DNA of 64,000 nucleotides from Oryzias latipes (Eukaryota > Chordata > Actinopteri > Beloniformes > Adrianichthyidae), in the NCBI RefSeq assembly GCF_002234675.1, contig NC_019866.2, positions 4,559,807-4,623,806 of the forward strand, written 5' to 3'. Below are positions 1 through 11,500 of this stretch, piece by piece. The translations under genes were made by a program, and so were the position numbers. Every line of letters starts with the position of its first letter. The first letter of the stretch is position 1. The notes below the pieces were generated by a model. That model saw nothing but the letters and a program-made list of their open reading frames with translations. It was not told where the DNA came from and made no database searches.

Positions 1-302
1 GGAGCCATCCGACCGGACAGTTTTGATCCAGATTCCAGCTCAGACGAGGAAAACCAAAACGTATATGAATCTATTTGTCAACAAGTGGATGCATCAGAGT
101 GGAGCGGAGCGGATTCACAAATACGTTCTTTTTCAAGCAGCATTTTTTCTTCTGCTCCTGATTCACAACATTTTGAATAAATAAATTTTCAGAAACGCAA
201 TATTGAGCTAAATTTTCCTGTCATGTGTCTTCCATCATCAGAAAAATGCCACAAGAACAAGATAAAAACGCAAAAACACTGTTTTCATTGGAATGGGTTT
301 TT
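1..302 (+). mobile_element. MITE family A copy 1 (cut by window edge)
   Basis: This is the right part of a dispersed repeat seen seven times in the window. The shared core runs from the AGCTCAGACGAG block through the GATTCACAACATTTTGAATAA and TTTTCCTGTCATGTGTC-like blocks to a degenerate right end near CATTGGAATGGG. The left part lies outside the window. Confidence 0.7.
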
Positions 303-303
303 A

Positions 304-1904
304 TGGTTTTGACTTTTTTTGTGTTTGGATGAATCCTATAATGTCAAACCCCTCTTTCCCCCTCTTTGTGTCCCGACTGAACCGAAGTGAGGAGCAGCTC
401 TTGAACGCTCCGCCTCAGCCCTCTACCAGACGCTCCAGGGATTTAACTTTCCTTCTCCCTAAAACTCCCCATGAGCTACCGTCCACAGCCCAGGGCCTCC
501 TCTTAAATTCCATTCTGTCTCCTCAATCATTTTTCTCTCAGGTCTTCAGCCAGTTTTCAGGGCGAGCTCATCCGAGGGCTTTTCCCAGCTCATCCCTCTT
601 TCCCTGACGGTGGGCAGAAGTGGAGGAGAACGATAAATATTTCATATCTGCTGAAGCTGCCACTTGTCCCCAGTTGGGAGAAGAGGACCATGAGTAGGTA
701 AGGTGGGGGGTGGGGGTTACACCAACAGGAAGTGGGAAATTACTGGGGGGTAGTGGTAAATACAGACTTACGGTGGGACAGGAAATGGATGTGTTCAATT
801 TTACTCATCAATTATTAATTTCTGCACTTTAGAGGATGTATTTATGGCCCCTGTTTTTTTTTTGGTTTTTCTTTTAGGTTAGGTCTCATTTTTTGACCTA
901 TGACCTTAAAAAACATCCAGCTCCGCCTCATAGTGCTCCTTCCATGCTGACCTAGGCAGACGAAGATGATATCCACTGAATCATAAACAGTATTTAAATA
1001 TGTGAACATGAACTTGCACCGGAAATTGAGTGCAACCTCCCGGGAGTTTCAGCTTAATTGCTGAGTGTTTATCAGCGGTGAATACTGCTTCTGTTCTGCA
1101 GAGGAGGATAATTGTTGACTGTTGGGCACACAATAGGCTTTTCAATATGGTTTAATTAGCTGGATTAAACGAGCAGAGATTCACTGATGTGGCAGTATGC
1201 ATGATAAATTTTGCAGATCGTGCCTTTTGATGGCCACTGCTTTAACACCATCTTATCCGCTAATGCAGGCGATGAGTCACAGCGGCTGGGAGGGGCCGAC
1301 GCTGGCTGAGAAAAGTGATTAAAGGAGAGGATGGGGGGGGGCAGGACAGCAGTTGGTGGGATTTGATGCCACGGAGGAGTGGAGGATAAAGGAGCTGAGT
1401 CAGACGCATCCTAATCAGGACAGTCCTGAGGGCCGGCCCACAGTATGCAAAAACTGAGCTGAAGATTAGCATCTCCACACGATCTGCAGGAAAGTGACAT
1501 GCGGGACAAATCCCACATCAAGACTAAGATTTATTCTGCCATTTTAGCCACGTTGATGCAAAGCATTTTTTACACTTGAATTCACCTTTCTTATTTGGCG
1601 ACAGTTTTATGTCAAACTAAAACAACTTTAATATACTTTTTCATTTATAGCCAAGCTGCAGAAAAACATACATTTTCTGCAACTCCTTTAGAAATGGGAT
1701 CTGAAATGCTTTTTTTTTCTTAAAAGTTGCATGCATTTCTCAAGAATTGATGTTCAAGTTCTCTTGAATAAGTTCTTGTAACAAAAGAGACGACAGAGAG
1801 CAGTGAAGTCTGATGATTCATCCTTTTTTTTTTTGTCAGCTCTGACTCTTTATCTGCTTTTTTGGCCACTGAGATGTTGGGATGCAGGTTCCTCCTCTTG
1901 CGTG
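304..1904. other. Non-coding DNA, ngfr intron 2
   Basis: No exon with conserved cysteines or plausible codon structure is seen. The part around 1000-1300 is less degenerate in look and has homeodomain-type TTAATTA/TAATTAG cores near 1150. An enhancer there is possible, but nothing in the sequence proves it. Confidence 0.5.
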
Positions 1905-2503
1905 TTAAAGTCCCCCTCCGATTATCTTTTGATCTATTGTAAAAGCGTTCCCAGTGGTCTTTTAATTTTGATTTTGCCGTTTTGATCCAAAAAAGGTGTC
2001 AATTTCTAGGATATAGTTTCTGCAGAGCGGCAGGAAGTCTAGAGAAATTCAACTTTGAGTTGTGGACAGGACTGATGGCACAGAGCAACTCCGTTCCCCC
2101 TACCCCTCCCCGTTGCTTAGAGTTCTCTGTTTACATGCTCTCCCACTAGCTTACAGCCCCTCACAACCACAAACTAACATTGCAGATGCAACACAAATGG
2201 CGGGCAAATTTAACAGCTTTCCAGCTTTTCATTTTTGAGCCAGAGGCCATGTTAGACGAGGAAAAAGAAAGTAAGTGGGTCTGCAAATGGATTCATCGGA
2301 ATGGAGCAGATCAGGCTCTTTTTTAACACCATTTTTTTTTTAACAGCATTTTTTTTTTTTTTTGCCTGCTCCTGATTTGGATTAAGAAATACCCAGAAAT
2401 GCAAGTTTAAGCTTAATTTTCTTTATAAATGTCCTTTATAGTCAGAAACATGTCACAAGGACATGTTAAAAACACCAGAAACAGAGCTGTGAGTAAAATT
2501 TAA
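1905..2503 (+). mobile_element. MITE family A copy 2, full length with TTAA at both ends
   Basis: The element starts TTAAAGTCCCCCTCC and ends in TTAA, for a total of 599 bases, which almost equals the length of copy 4 on the other strand. The left end is the inverse of the right end of copy 4 (TTGGAGTGGGACTTTAA). No reading frame is conserved, so this is a non-autonomous element. Flanking TTAA together with short terminal inverted repeats is the hallmark of the piggyBac superfamily. Confidence 0.75.
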
Positions 2504-3630
2504 ACCAACTGCTTAAATCAAACTTATGAATATCTCACTTACTTTCATTTTTATTAAATCTTGTTCATGCAAATGTAAATAGGTAGAGCAATAATCAAGC
2601 TTTATTTAATGAGTCAATGTATAAATAATGAACATTTTTAAACCTTGAAACAGACATTAGGAAGTGATGTTTCTACAATTTAGTGACAAAGTTATTTTGT
2701 AAAAAGGCAAAGTTTTGGTTCCTGTTTCTAGTTTCAGTTTCTATCGGTGCCAACAGTAAAACCTGCTCACAGAGATGTTGCCATGTATGTAACCATTGTC
2801 TGTCTCTTTTCTTGTGCTTGTTCAGAAGGGTCTGGTCTCACATCTCATTTTTCTGAATTTATCTGCTGTTACCAAAAAATGGGTGTCCAAGAAACACTGA
2901 CGATGGATTGAAAAAGCTGCAGGACTTGGGAAAAAACTCCCAGTTTTTGGTGGCAATGCTGATGTCAAACTGTACCAATCCTCTGTTCAAAGTTTAGCTC
3001 ACTTTTTTCATTGTATTCATGTAGTAATGGATAGGTTTGTTTTTTAGAATTCTAGTAAAGCTTTAACAGTGTTATCTGTCATATTTTAGGAACATTGGGA
3101 TGATGGACCACCTTTAGAATGTGGATCAAATGAGCCAAATTTTGTTTGCTGTTGTTTTATTATTAGTCGTTCTATCTGTGGTCCAGTAAACAGAAACAGG
3201 AGGCCCATCAATTGCAGATTATAATGGCCGGATGAGACGGGCCGGATCCGACGCAGACTGATCTATGGTCCAGCTGAAGACCAGCTCTGGTGTTTTTGCT
3301 TTGCTGTTGGCTGGGATGAGTTTGTGGAAGGCCCCACCGACTGCTCTCCATGTAAATGGCTGTGGGTTTGACTTGTGGAACACCACAGGATTTTACACAA
3401 GCCGGCAGCTTTTCTCATCCTCGACGAAGGGCTAATCTAAAAAGCATCAGTCTCTGATGAGCACGGCTATTCATCACCACATCTACTGTAAATCTTGCAC
3501 AAGAGATGTTTCTTTTAACTTGACGGCAGAGCTGAGAGTGCTTAGCCTTCACATGCATGAGCTCAGCCTGATGAGTTTGGTGCGTGCACGTGTTGAGGTG
3601 AGGTGCAAACAATGAAAAATCATGACTCAC
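2504..3630. other. Non-coding DNA, ngfr intron 2
   Basis: AT-rich unique-looking sequence lies between a TTAA-flanked MITE and ngfr exon 2. I see no gene or recognisable transposon part. Confidence 0.5.
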
Positions 3631-5433
3631 TGTCCAAACACTGAGAGCAGACAGTCTGAGTGGCGCCACATTCCCTCACCACTCCCTCTCCAGGTGGACA
3701 CTCTTCGCAGCACTCTCCATCTTTGGTGTACCGGTCGGTACCACAGGGCAGATCCAGACCTCGCTCCGTCTCGTTTGCCTGCGCTAAAGTCACCTGGCAC
3801 ACGGGGGACAGCGGTTCAGGAAACGGGATGAAGATTACTGCAAATTACAGGTAAACACCCCTTTTCTAATAACCTGAATTCATCATGAGTCACGTCGCTT
3901 CCTCCTACTTTGGAAAACGTTTCAAACAGAGCTGCTGCCCAAACGGTCCTAATAGCCCCCCTGCAGGTACATCCGCCCCAGCCGAGGCGGGGACCATAAA
4001 AAATTGCACATAACAGTTCACACGTGCCCATCCCAATCACTGTCCAAAGGTGACGGCTGCCTCTCATCTCACTCCCACAAGGACTCCCATCTTTATTGGA
4101 CATCTCCTGACTTTACAGCATGTTAGGATCCATCCATTAGCATACCTGCATGCAAGTGAGAACCTGCTGAGCTGTTGCCACATTCCAAAAAGGTTCACAT
4201 AGATTCAAACACGTCCTCACAAAGATAAAAGCCTGAGTTTTCTGGTGTTTGGCTGCAGGTCATTGCAGTGATATGAAGGAGCACACCAGAAAGAGAAAAC
4301 ACATTTTCTGCTCAGGCAGTTTTTTATGTAAAAAACAAAATGCAAGTTTGCATGAATGCATTCTTAAACAAGCTTTGAAGTTGACAATTGTTCCTCTTAT
4401 CTTGTCTATTTTGTCATTTATTCCAGCCTCTCTCTTTCGTTGTTGCCTCAGCCTCGTCTGATTGATGTAAATGCCAAAAAGCTCACTGGCAAAAGAACTG
4501 AGGCGTCCTCTGCTAGTCTGTGTTCGCGTCGAATGGTAAAAATTTTTTCCAAATGTTTGAGAACAAAGAAAGTCATTATTCCATGAACGATGGCTTTTAT
4601 TACGTAACGAGTAAAACCTCATTTCCACCTAATTCACATTTGCTGAGACATCATTTCATCCTCTTCTCCTGCTCGTGCCTCCCTCTGCCCCTCCCCTGCC
4701 TGCTGTCCCTGCTTTCATTCAGAAACAGATGTACCGAGGAGCCAGCAGCTCCCTCTGTCATTCCTCCTTCCCAATCCCCTCCCAATTATATCCTCTCCCC
4801 TTCTTAAAATATTGTCCCTACCCTGCTTCTATCAGCACTTCTTCCCAGGTCTGTGACTTTAAGTCTTTTGGATTTGTTTTTCTTGTTTTAGAAGCAGCCT
4901 GAAAATATGTTTGCTTTGGGGTTTCATGTCCCTGCCGGCCAGCTCATTTTCCTGTAACATCCACCTGGAAATTCATTCAAACTGAAACCGATGGTAAATT
5001 CAAAGCAAACCCACCTCTGTAAGCCACACGTGTGACGGATCGGGGTTCTGCTCTCCAGGATTTCATGCTCAATTTGTGAGTTTATTTCCAAATTGAGTTC
5101 CACTAAAGTGCACCCGACTGTCGCCACCCCTTCACACCAGCTGTCATAACAGAGTGCCGCCTCACATACAGGACTGAGCCCTGCAGCCCAATTAGACCAG
5201 CTGCTGTGGACATGCAGGTTACCGCCAGGATGAAACCCTCTGCTCTGAGCTTCATCCTCTATAATCGGCATTTGTGTGCAGTCAGGGAAAAAAACAACAA
5301 TGCAGCTATAGGTGAAAACTTGTTCAATTATCTGAGATAACCGGTGGAAAAAGATTTACTTGTGAAGTCTACAGCAAAGCGTCTGCAGGCAGAATAGCAA
5401 TATGAGGCTCAAATCTCAACTTTGCAGAAATCC

Positions 5434-5464
<31 letters not shown>

Positions 5465-5777
5465 TCTCATCCCTGTCTGAAAAGCCAACAGAATGGATGA
5501 TGGGCTGAACATCACTGACGTGTAAAAGCAAGAGATGTTTGACTGAAGGACAAAACAGCCAAACTTGAAATAATTCAAAACTGCCACACAAGTTTTATCC
5601 AGAAAATTTAATTTTCGGGAGATTTTTAATTTTACTGTAAATCTTTAAATAAATACATTAGTTGTCCCAGACTGAAAAATAAAACATAGACTGGAGATGA
5701 CTTATGATGAGGAGACACATTCAAGATGCATCACTTACCAGCGCGCACAAAGTCAAAACCGATGAGACAGAAGTCAT
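3631..5777 (-). CDS. ngfr: ngfr, p75 neurotrophin receptor (TNFRSF16), first two coding exons; 3' part outside window
   Basis: This is the 5' part of the low-affinity neurotrophin receptor, a type I membrane protein of the TNF receptor family that binds neurotrophins at the cell surface. Exon 1 is 5777-5739 and encodes MTSVSSVLTLCAL, ending at a GTAAGT donor. Exon 2 is 3793-3631 and starts with VTLAQANETERG. Together they give a hydrophobic signal peptide with a likely cut after AQA, followed by the first cysteine-rich repeat (CGTDRYTKDGECCEEC, GEGVVRECGATQTVC, CLDS). This matches the human start of mature NGFR (TGLYTHSGECC, GEGVAQPCGANQTVC). An NET glycosylation sequon opens the mature chain. 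The phases agree (0 into exon 2, 1 out). Exon 3 onward (repeats 2-4, membrane span, death domain) is not seen down to base 1 and should lie to the left. It could be either teleost ngfr paralogue. Confidence 0.88.
3794..5738 (-). other. ngfr intron 1
   Basis: This is the intron between the signal-peptide exon and the first cysteine-rich exon. It has a GTAAGT donor at the 5738 end and a CAG acceptor at the 3794 end. It holds a CAG triplet run and no recognisable coding or mobile sequence. Confidence 0.75.
5434..5463. repeat. (CAG)n microsatellite in ngfr intron 1
   Basis: Nine perfect CAG units are followed by one CAA. The run reads as CTG in the direction of ngfr transcription and is intronic, so the poly-Ser or poly-Cys reading frames across it are not genes. 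Confidence 0.95.
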
Positions 5778-5859
5778 CCTGCTTCTGCTGCTGGACTCAC
5801 ATGAAACAGATCTTCTTGAGCAGAGAACAGGTCGCTGTGAGGAAGAGCAGAGCCCCTCA

Positions 5860-6175
5860 GCAGGACATCTCATTATAAATCCAGCGGCGCGGATTTTCTC
5901 AATGAGTCCGCACGACCGCGCGTCAATCAGCCCCCGAGCAGAGCAGAGCGCACGCACCGAGGCGCAGAGGAAGAGGAGGAGGAGGAGGAGGAGGAGGAGA
6001 GCGTCCTGCGCGGAGTTCAGCTCAGCTGCAAGTGCACTGCGGAGGAGCCGAGACACAGAAGGAGGAGAGGGGCACGTCCAGCCTCCGGTTTATTGCCCTG
6101 ATAGTTCCGCAGTACAACCTGATCCTTGTCCTGATCCGCGCGCCCTCCTCTGTTTCCGCCTCACGTGAAGCCTGC
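5860..6175 (-). promoter_or_regulatory. GC/CpG-rich promoter and 5' UTR region of ngfr
   Basis: This stretch directly upstream of the ngfr start codon is far richer in G+C and CpG than its surroundings and contains a GAG/CTC triplet run at about 5968-6000. It fits the CpG-island promoter and 5' UTR expected for ngfr. The transcription start cannot be placed from sequence alone. Long reading frames here on both strands come from the low-complexity triplet run. Confidence 0.55.
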
Positions 6176-6214
6176 TTTATTGCAGCGTCAGCATCTAATT
6201 ATAGGCATCTGTAG

Positions 6215-8234
6215 CATCCAACAATGAAAACATTCATTTGTCCTCATTAAGTGATTCTCCATCCATTTACTTTTTAATGAATCACTATTATTAAAAAGGT
6301 AAAAAGGCGGAAATAAACCCAAATTATGTCATGTAAAGTTTCCTCAGGAGGATCTGACCATCCCTGGTGAAATTTACGCATTTTATGATCCCAAAATGAA
6401 GCTTAAATACTTCCAAATGAGATTTATACAAAAAAGGATGTTTTAACAATGATGCAACATGACTTCAGAGACTAAACCTAAATCATAAAAAGATGCGGAA
6501 AAGCGAAAACATATGCAAAACGAATGAAATCCCACACGAACGGAACGTGAGCACAAATTAGTGTGAAGATGCAAAAACCGATTCCCAGTGACCACAAAGC
6601 AACCGAGAAGAATTCAAATTAGAACTTAAAGGGCTGAAATGGATCCATAATGAACCAAACAGCAAATGAAACCAGCGGCGAAAAAAGAGCAAAAAATGCC
6701 TGAAAAGCACTGGAGAATGCGCTGCGACCTTCTGGAGTGCATTATACCAAAGTGTGTTTCTAATGTTTCTACATGCATGCGCTATTACAAAGATCTGCGC
6801 ACTTACAAAACAAACCCACCACACACCTATCCACTGAAAGGAGTTGAATACAAATATTCATTTCATTATAAATATGTCATCTTTCTCTTTTACTTCTGTC
6901 AGATTCAGAAAAATCAAGCTTTTTTCCTGACTTTAAAGTTCAAGTTAAACCTGCCATGCTCTTTATTGACCACAGGGGGGCGACTCAGCAATTTGTGATG
7001 ATCACAGGCAAACATTTTTTTAAATTAAATCAATTTGATAGACATTAATTAAATCAATTGGATAGACATGAGGTTCTTTTAACAAACACAACCTATCATC
7101 ACAACAGTTTTCACTTCTTAAAAAAATGACTTCCCTTTTAATAGCAAAGTTTTTGGTGTGATTCCACGATTTGCTGTTTAGCTTAATATTTACATGTGTT
7201 TTAGTTCGTTCATAACATTTTTCAATAAAAAACATAAACCTCTATTTTACATTCCCTTTAATCTAATGTTTTTAAGAGTTTTTAAACTGCACTTTTTTAA
7301 CCAAACTGCATAGTTATTATGGTAAAAAATATTTCTCCAAAAAAAATCTTAAGCCAATTAATGAGTTTGGTGGTAGAAAGCTGATAATTTGGATATATAA
7401 CCCTCAGGAATACAGTTTGAGCCAGGACTAACAGACAAAATTTACAAAATTACAACTAATTCATCACAGAGAACAGAGAGAACACAAATTTATTTGAATA
7501 AGTCCTAGCATATAAACAAAAAAAATCTGAATTTTATTGACTTCTTTGTTGCATCCTGGCTGCAAAGGATAAACGTATCTGTGTAAAAATAACAAACAGT
7601 GATTGTTTTGTTTGTTTGTTTGTTGCTTCCTAGTTACTTTGAGCTGCTTTGACCCCAAATAGTGCTTTTTTTAAAGAAAGAACCACATTTTTTTCTTTAA
7701 ATTTTTACCACACAGTTCAGCGTTCGTCCTCCGGATGTTGCCACTTCCTCCTCCTCCTCCACCCGGATCATCCGTCGATGTCCCTGAAGCAGCAGCAGCA
7801 GTTGAGGCCACAAGGTTATTTAGTTCCACTTCTGAGATCTGATGCTCTCCAGTATTGATCTAAGGACACATCAATTTTTCCCACTTCCTACATCGTCCTT
7901 TGAGAAAACTATTCTGATGACTCTGGGCAGCACTTCTTTCCAAGCGCGCAGCTTTCTATACTTTATGTTTTTGCATCAACAGGACTACAGGTCATTAACA
8001 GCAATTGTGTTCAACAGTAAATGAACCCATTTCTCATGAACTTGTGAAGAAAGACTCTCAATACTGAAGGAAGAGCATCCATCCTGCAGCCGGAAGCAGA
8101 AAATTGTCCTATGAAAGTTATTGGAATCTCCATCAATATATAGATAAAGGCTAAAAAGGCCTTATAGGAAACAGATTTACTTTCTCTATCATGTTTCTGT
8201 TTTATGATTTGTCAGCCAAAAAAAAGTCCAGATT
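6215..8234. other. Non-coding DNA upstream of ngfr
   Basis: AT-rich intergenic sequence with no supported gene. The short reading frames have no recognisable family and lie in sequence full of poly-A and poly-T runs. Confidence 0.55.
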
Positions 8235-8239
8235 CTAAT

Positions 8240-8690
8240 AGCTCACATCCTTGTTTGAAAGTCGTTTCTCAGAGATGACAAGATGTTTCCTGAAATCCAG
8301 CTCAGGTTCATTCATGTTGATCACAGTTTTATTTAAGCTTTCAAATGAACAAAAAGCAAATGAGGAGCTCAAACTGAACTCCACCTTCCTTCTGGTCAGA
8401 ACAGGAAAGAAAGTTCTATTCCACCTGGTGAGATCTTGCATGGATCTCCAGGTGGAGGAAGACTACCAGGTGTCAGTGATCTTGTTTTTCTTCCATTTTC
8501 TAATGATTGCTCCAACACTCGATCTCTTCTCTCAGGCTACTTGTTTATTACTATTATTATTATTCATTTCCCTTTTGGGCTTCTCGTGAAGTTGATCAGC
8601 TGATCCTAGGCATCAGTTTATTGTAGATTGGTTTCTCCCAGTCTTTGTTCAGGTCTACAATCTTGTTTCTACTTGTCCATTTAAAGGACA
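8240..8690 (-). mobile_element. Tc1-like transposon remnant, N-terminal transposase part
   Basis: Read on the minus strand, the stretch near 8690-8640 gives RNKIVDL followed by a KTE/QLG-like region. Further on it gives a VGAIIKKWKKT-like helix and a PGDPCKIS block. These correspond to the paired-like DNA-binding region of Tc1/mariner transposases. The frame is broken in several places and an unrelated stretch interrupts it near 8550-8630. It is a fossil DNA transposon of some age, with no catalytic part nearby. Confidence 0.6.
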
Positions 8691-9050
8691 CAAATAACGA
8701 AAATTAAGCTTAAAATTGCATTTCTGAGTATTTCTTTATCCAAATGGTTGTAAATCAGGAGCAGATGAAAAAAGGCAGTTTAAAAAAGTGCTTATTTATG
8801 ACGTAAAAATTGCAATCAACAAAAGCTTGTCACTTCTGATGCATCCACTTATAGACGACTAGATCCATGTTGGCCTTCATTTTTCTCATCTGAGCTGGAA
8901 TCTGGATCTAAATTGTACGGCTGGATGGCTCCAATATTGCTCGCCATTTTTGTTGCGCCGGTAATGTTAGGTTGGGGGTGTGAGGGGCTATAAGCTAGCG
9001 GGAGGGAGTGTAAACAGATGGGTGATAGGAAGTAATTTCCATCCTGAAGT
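8684..9050 (-). mobile_element. MITE family A copy 3, both ends missing
   Basis: The internal core of family A is present in reverse orientation. Shared blocks include the GATGCATCCACTTATAGACGA region, the GGCTGGATGGCTCC region, and the TAATGTTAGGTTG to AAGCTAGCGGGAG region. The terminal repeats seen in copies 2 and 4 are absent. Confidence 0.7.
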
Positions 9051-9640
9051 GCATTAATTAATAGTTAGAAATTAAAAATGTAAAATAGTTCAAGCTCTGA
9101 TACCTTGATGGTTAAAACAGACAGGTTTTAAGTCAGGATCAACATTTTTCTTGTTTTACTTTGAGTCTCCCAGCTGCAATGGAGGCAAATATATCATAAA
9201 GATGTCAGCTGATACGCTGACATGAGCTGCAATGACTTGTTAAAATGGAAATCTTCTGCAGCGAGTGTGTCCGCCCTCTGAGGATCAGCTGTGTAAATAC
9301 CCTCGCTGACCTGCAGGTCCGGCTCCTGCTTCCGAGGGGTCACGTGTTTTACAACCTGCTACATTCACGGAGCTGTGTCGGCACAGGGTGGCAGCAGGGG
9401 ATCTGAGGGGGCATCTGGATGCAAGTATGCCTGACCCCCCCCCAGGAGAACAGAAACACTGCAATGTTTTATTTCTGATTTCACTTCGCCGTCATCCAGG
9501 AATGCAAAGGGGATTCTTCCCTCTGAAACGCTGGTGCCGGCTCGGATTGGGTCACTGTAACGATGTGAACCGTCTCAGGAGCAACATGACACCACTCAGA
9601 TGTTCTCCTGCTGCATCCTCTGTTTGCCTCAGACCCCCCC

Positions 9641-9671
<31 letters not shown>

Positions 9672-10499
9672 AGAGGATGTCTAAGCTTTCTGATCAGATC
9701 TGATCCTCCTGTGTGTGTCCAGGTCACACTGAGGAGATAATGGTTTATAACCATCTTCATGCTCTTCTGTCTGCTTTTAGACAGAGTAGCGCCTATTTCC
9801 TCAAAGGACAAGTTCTTAACAGTCTAATATTTACTGTTCTATCAGCCAGAATCGTCTGGCATCTCTTTGTTTTCATTTGTAAAGAGTTGGCAAGCTCTGT
9901 TACTCAGACAACATGTCTTTTTCTTAGAATTGGCTGCAGAAGGCGTTTTTCACTCCAGAACACTGTGGAGGATGAAATAATAAATCAAAATAAAGAAAAT
10001 CCTCTGGAGGCCTGCTGTGATTTCACCAATCTCCTGCTATGAGAAACAAAGAAAACATAAATCCACAGAGGTAAACATCTCATTGCTGGGAAATCTGCTC
10101 CAGAGCTTAAAGAAATGCAGTGAAAGCCACAAGTACACCACTCTCCACTGGTCTGTGACAATCACAAAAACTAAAAAATGTGGATTAGAAGACTGAAACG
10201 TGGCTGCTCTGTCTTGACATTCACACTCAGTTCATGGTGACACTGACCGCTGGGATGTTTCCTCTCTCCTTCGTCTCTTTGTTTCTGCTGATAAATTTGA
10301 TCTGAGATGATTTCTTTCTGCGCCTAACAGGACATTTTCTGTCCTGTCAAGTGGCTCTTTTTCACAGAATTAACTGTAATGACGCGATATCACCCTGCTT
10401 TTGAGTACAAATACTCAAATGTTCTCTGACGTAACAAAAAACTCGACTTTTTGTTGTCATTGAAACACACAATAGCAATGATAAAGAATTGGGTACAGT
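9050..10499. other. Intergenic DNA with a poly-C/CA tract
   Basis: No gene is supported. The frame at 9388-9684 runs through a homopolymer and is not convincing. The stretch 9240-9420 is higher in G+C than its flanks, but I see no exon structure there. Confidence 0.5.
9634..9672. repeat. Poly-C tract followed by (CA)n
   Basis: About 24 consecutive C bases are followed by a short CA run. This explains the proline-rich and glycine-rich reading frames found on both strands here. Confidence 0.95.
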
Positions 10500-11500
10500 A
10501 GTGGGTCCTAGATGAAGATCATTGACCGTATATAATTACTGGACTGAGTGACCCCTCCCTGGTGCTCCAAACAGTATTTGCAGGCTCCAAAAAGCCACAA
10601 TCCCATTGACTTTTATAGAGAAATAAACAACCATTAACCCGTCTTTCCATTGTGTGTTTTTAAAAACCCACTCAAATTAAACTAAGGATTTTGGTGTTTA
10701 AAACATGAGTTTGTAGAATTTTTCTCCCGATGGAGGACATATATTAAAGAAGTTAGGCTTAAAACTGCATTTCTGTGTATTTTTTGTTCAAACTGTGATG
10801 GATCAGGGGCAGATTAAAACCTTCCATTTGATAAAGCTCCCAGTTGTGACGCAGCAACTGAAATGGGCGGGCCCCAAGCTCCCTGCTCTGCTCCATGCTA
10901 ATGCATCCTCTTGCAGACAAATAGATCCATGTACGTCTTTTTTCTCTCTCGTCTGAGCTGGCATGTAGCTCGAAAGTGTACAGCTGGATGGCTCCTATAT
11001 GGCTCACAGTTTTTGTAGCCCCGCTAATGTTAGGTTGTGAGTGGCTGTAAGCTAGCAGGAGAGAGTGTTAAACAGGTCGTGGGATATCAACATATTACTT
11101 TCATGACAACATTCCTGCCCACAACTCAGAGGTCAATTCCTGATGAACGTCTGTGGCTCTGCAGAAAATGTGTCGTTTTTTCGTTTGTTTTTTTGGCTAA
11201 AAACTTCAAAATAATAATTAAAAGACCACTGGGAATATAGTTGGAGTGGGACTTTAACACGTTCTTCATAATCTAAAAATTTTTCACGATATTTTTTATT
11301 CTATGGGTTAGCGATAGTGGTTGCCATAGAAATAATGACTGAGACCAAATTGTACCAATCACTGCTCACTGACGTTGTCTGGCTCCGTATTGTGAAAAAA
11401 AGGTGACTGAATTGATTCATTTTGGTGGAGCCAGAATTAAGCCATTTCCTATGGGTGACCTCACACTCACTCAATCTAGTTCCATTATACAGTCAATGGG
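10500..11500 (+). repeat. Dispersed repeat family B, copy 1 (split by MITE copy 4)
   Basis: The left piece (10500-10656) carries the blocks CTCCAAACAGTATTTGCA, CCCATTGACTTTTATAGAG and AAATAAACAACCATTAACC. The right piece (11260-11500) carries GTGGTTGCCATAGAAA, ACCAATCACTGCT, AGAATTAAGCCATTT and TACAGTCAATGG. The same blocks in the same order form an uninterrupted copy at 14850-15365. The family has no reading frame and its class is unknown to me. Confidence 0.65.
10657..11259 (-). mobile_element. MITE family A copy 4, full length, nested in a family B repeat
   Basis: The left end reads TTAAAAACCCACTC and the right end GAGTGGGACTTTAA at 11257, so TTAA flanks an element whose first and last bases form an imperfect inverted repeat. 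It is about 598 bases from TTAA to TTAA. The sequence on both sides (10500-10656 and 11260-11500) belongs to one copy of another repeat that is continuous at 14850-15365. This shows that copy 4 inserted into it. Confidence 0.78.

Noticed and set aside
5721-6056. 111-codon minus-strand frame with a long leucine run before the ngfr start
   Set aside because: It is in the same frame as the ngfr start, but the leucines come from a CTC triplet run and there is no signal-peptide logic from that upstream start. The ATG at 5777 gives a proper signal peptide across the splice, so the rest is taken as 5' UTR.
9481-9811. Glycine-run and proline-run frames
   Set aside because: Translations of the poly-C/CA tract at 9634-9672.
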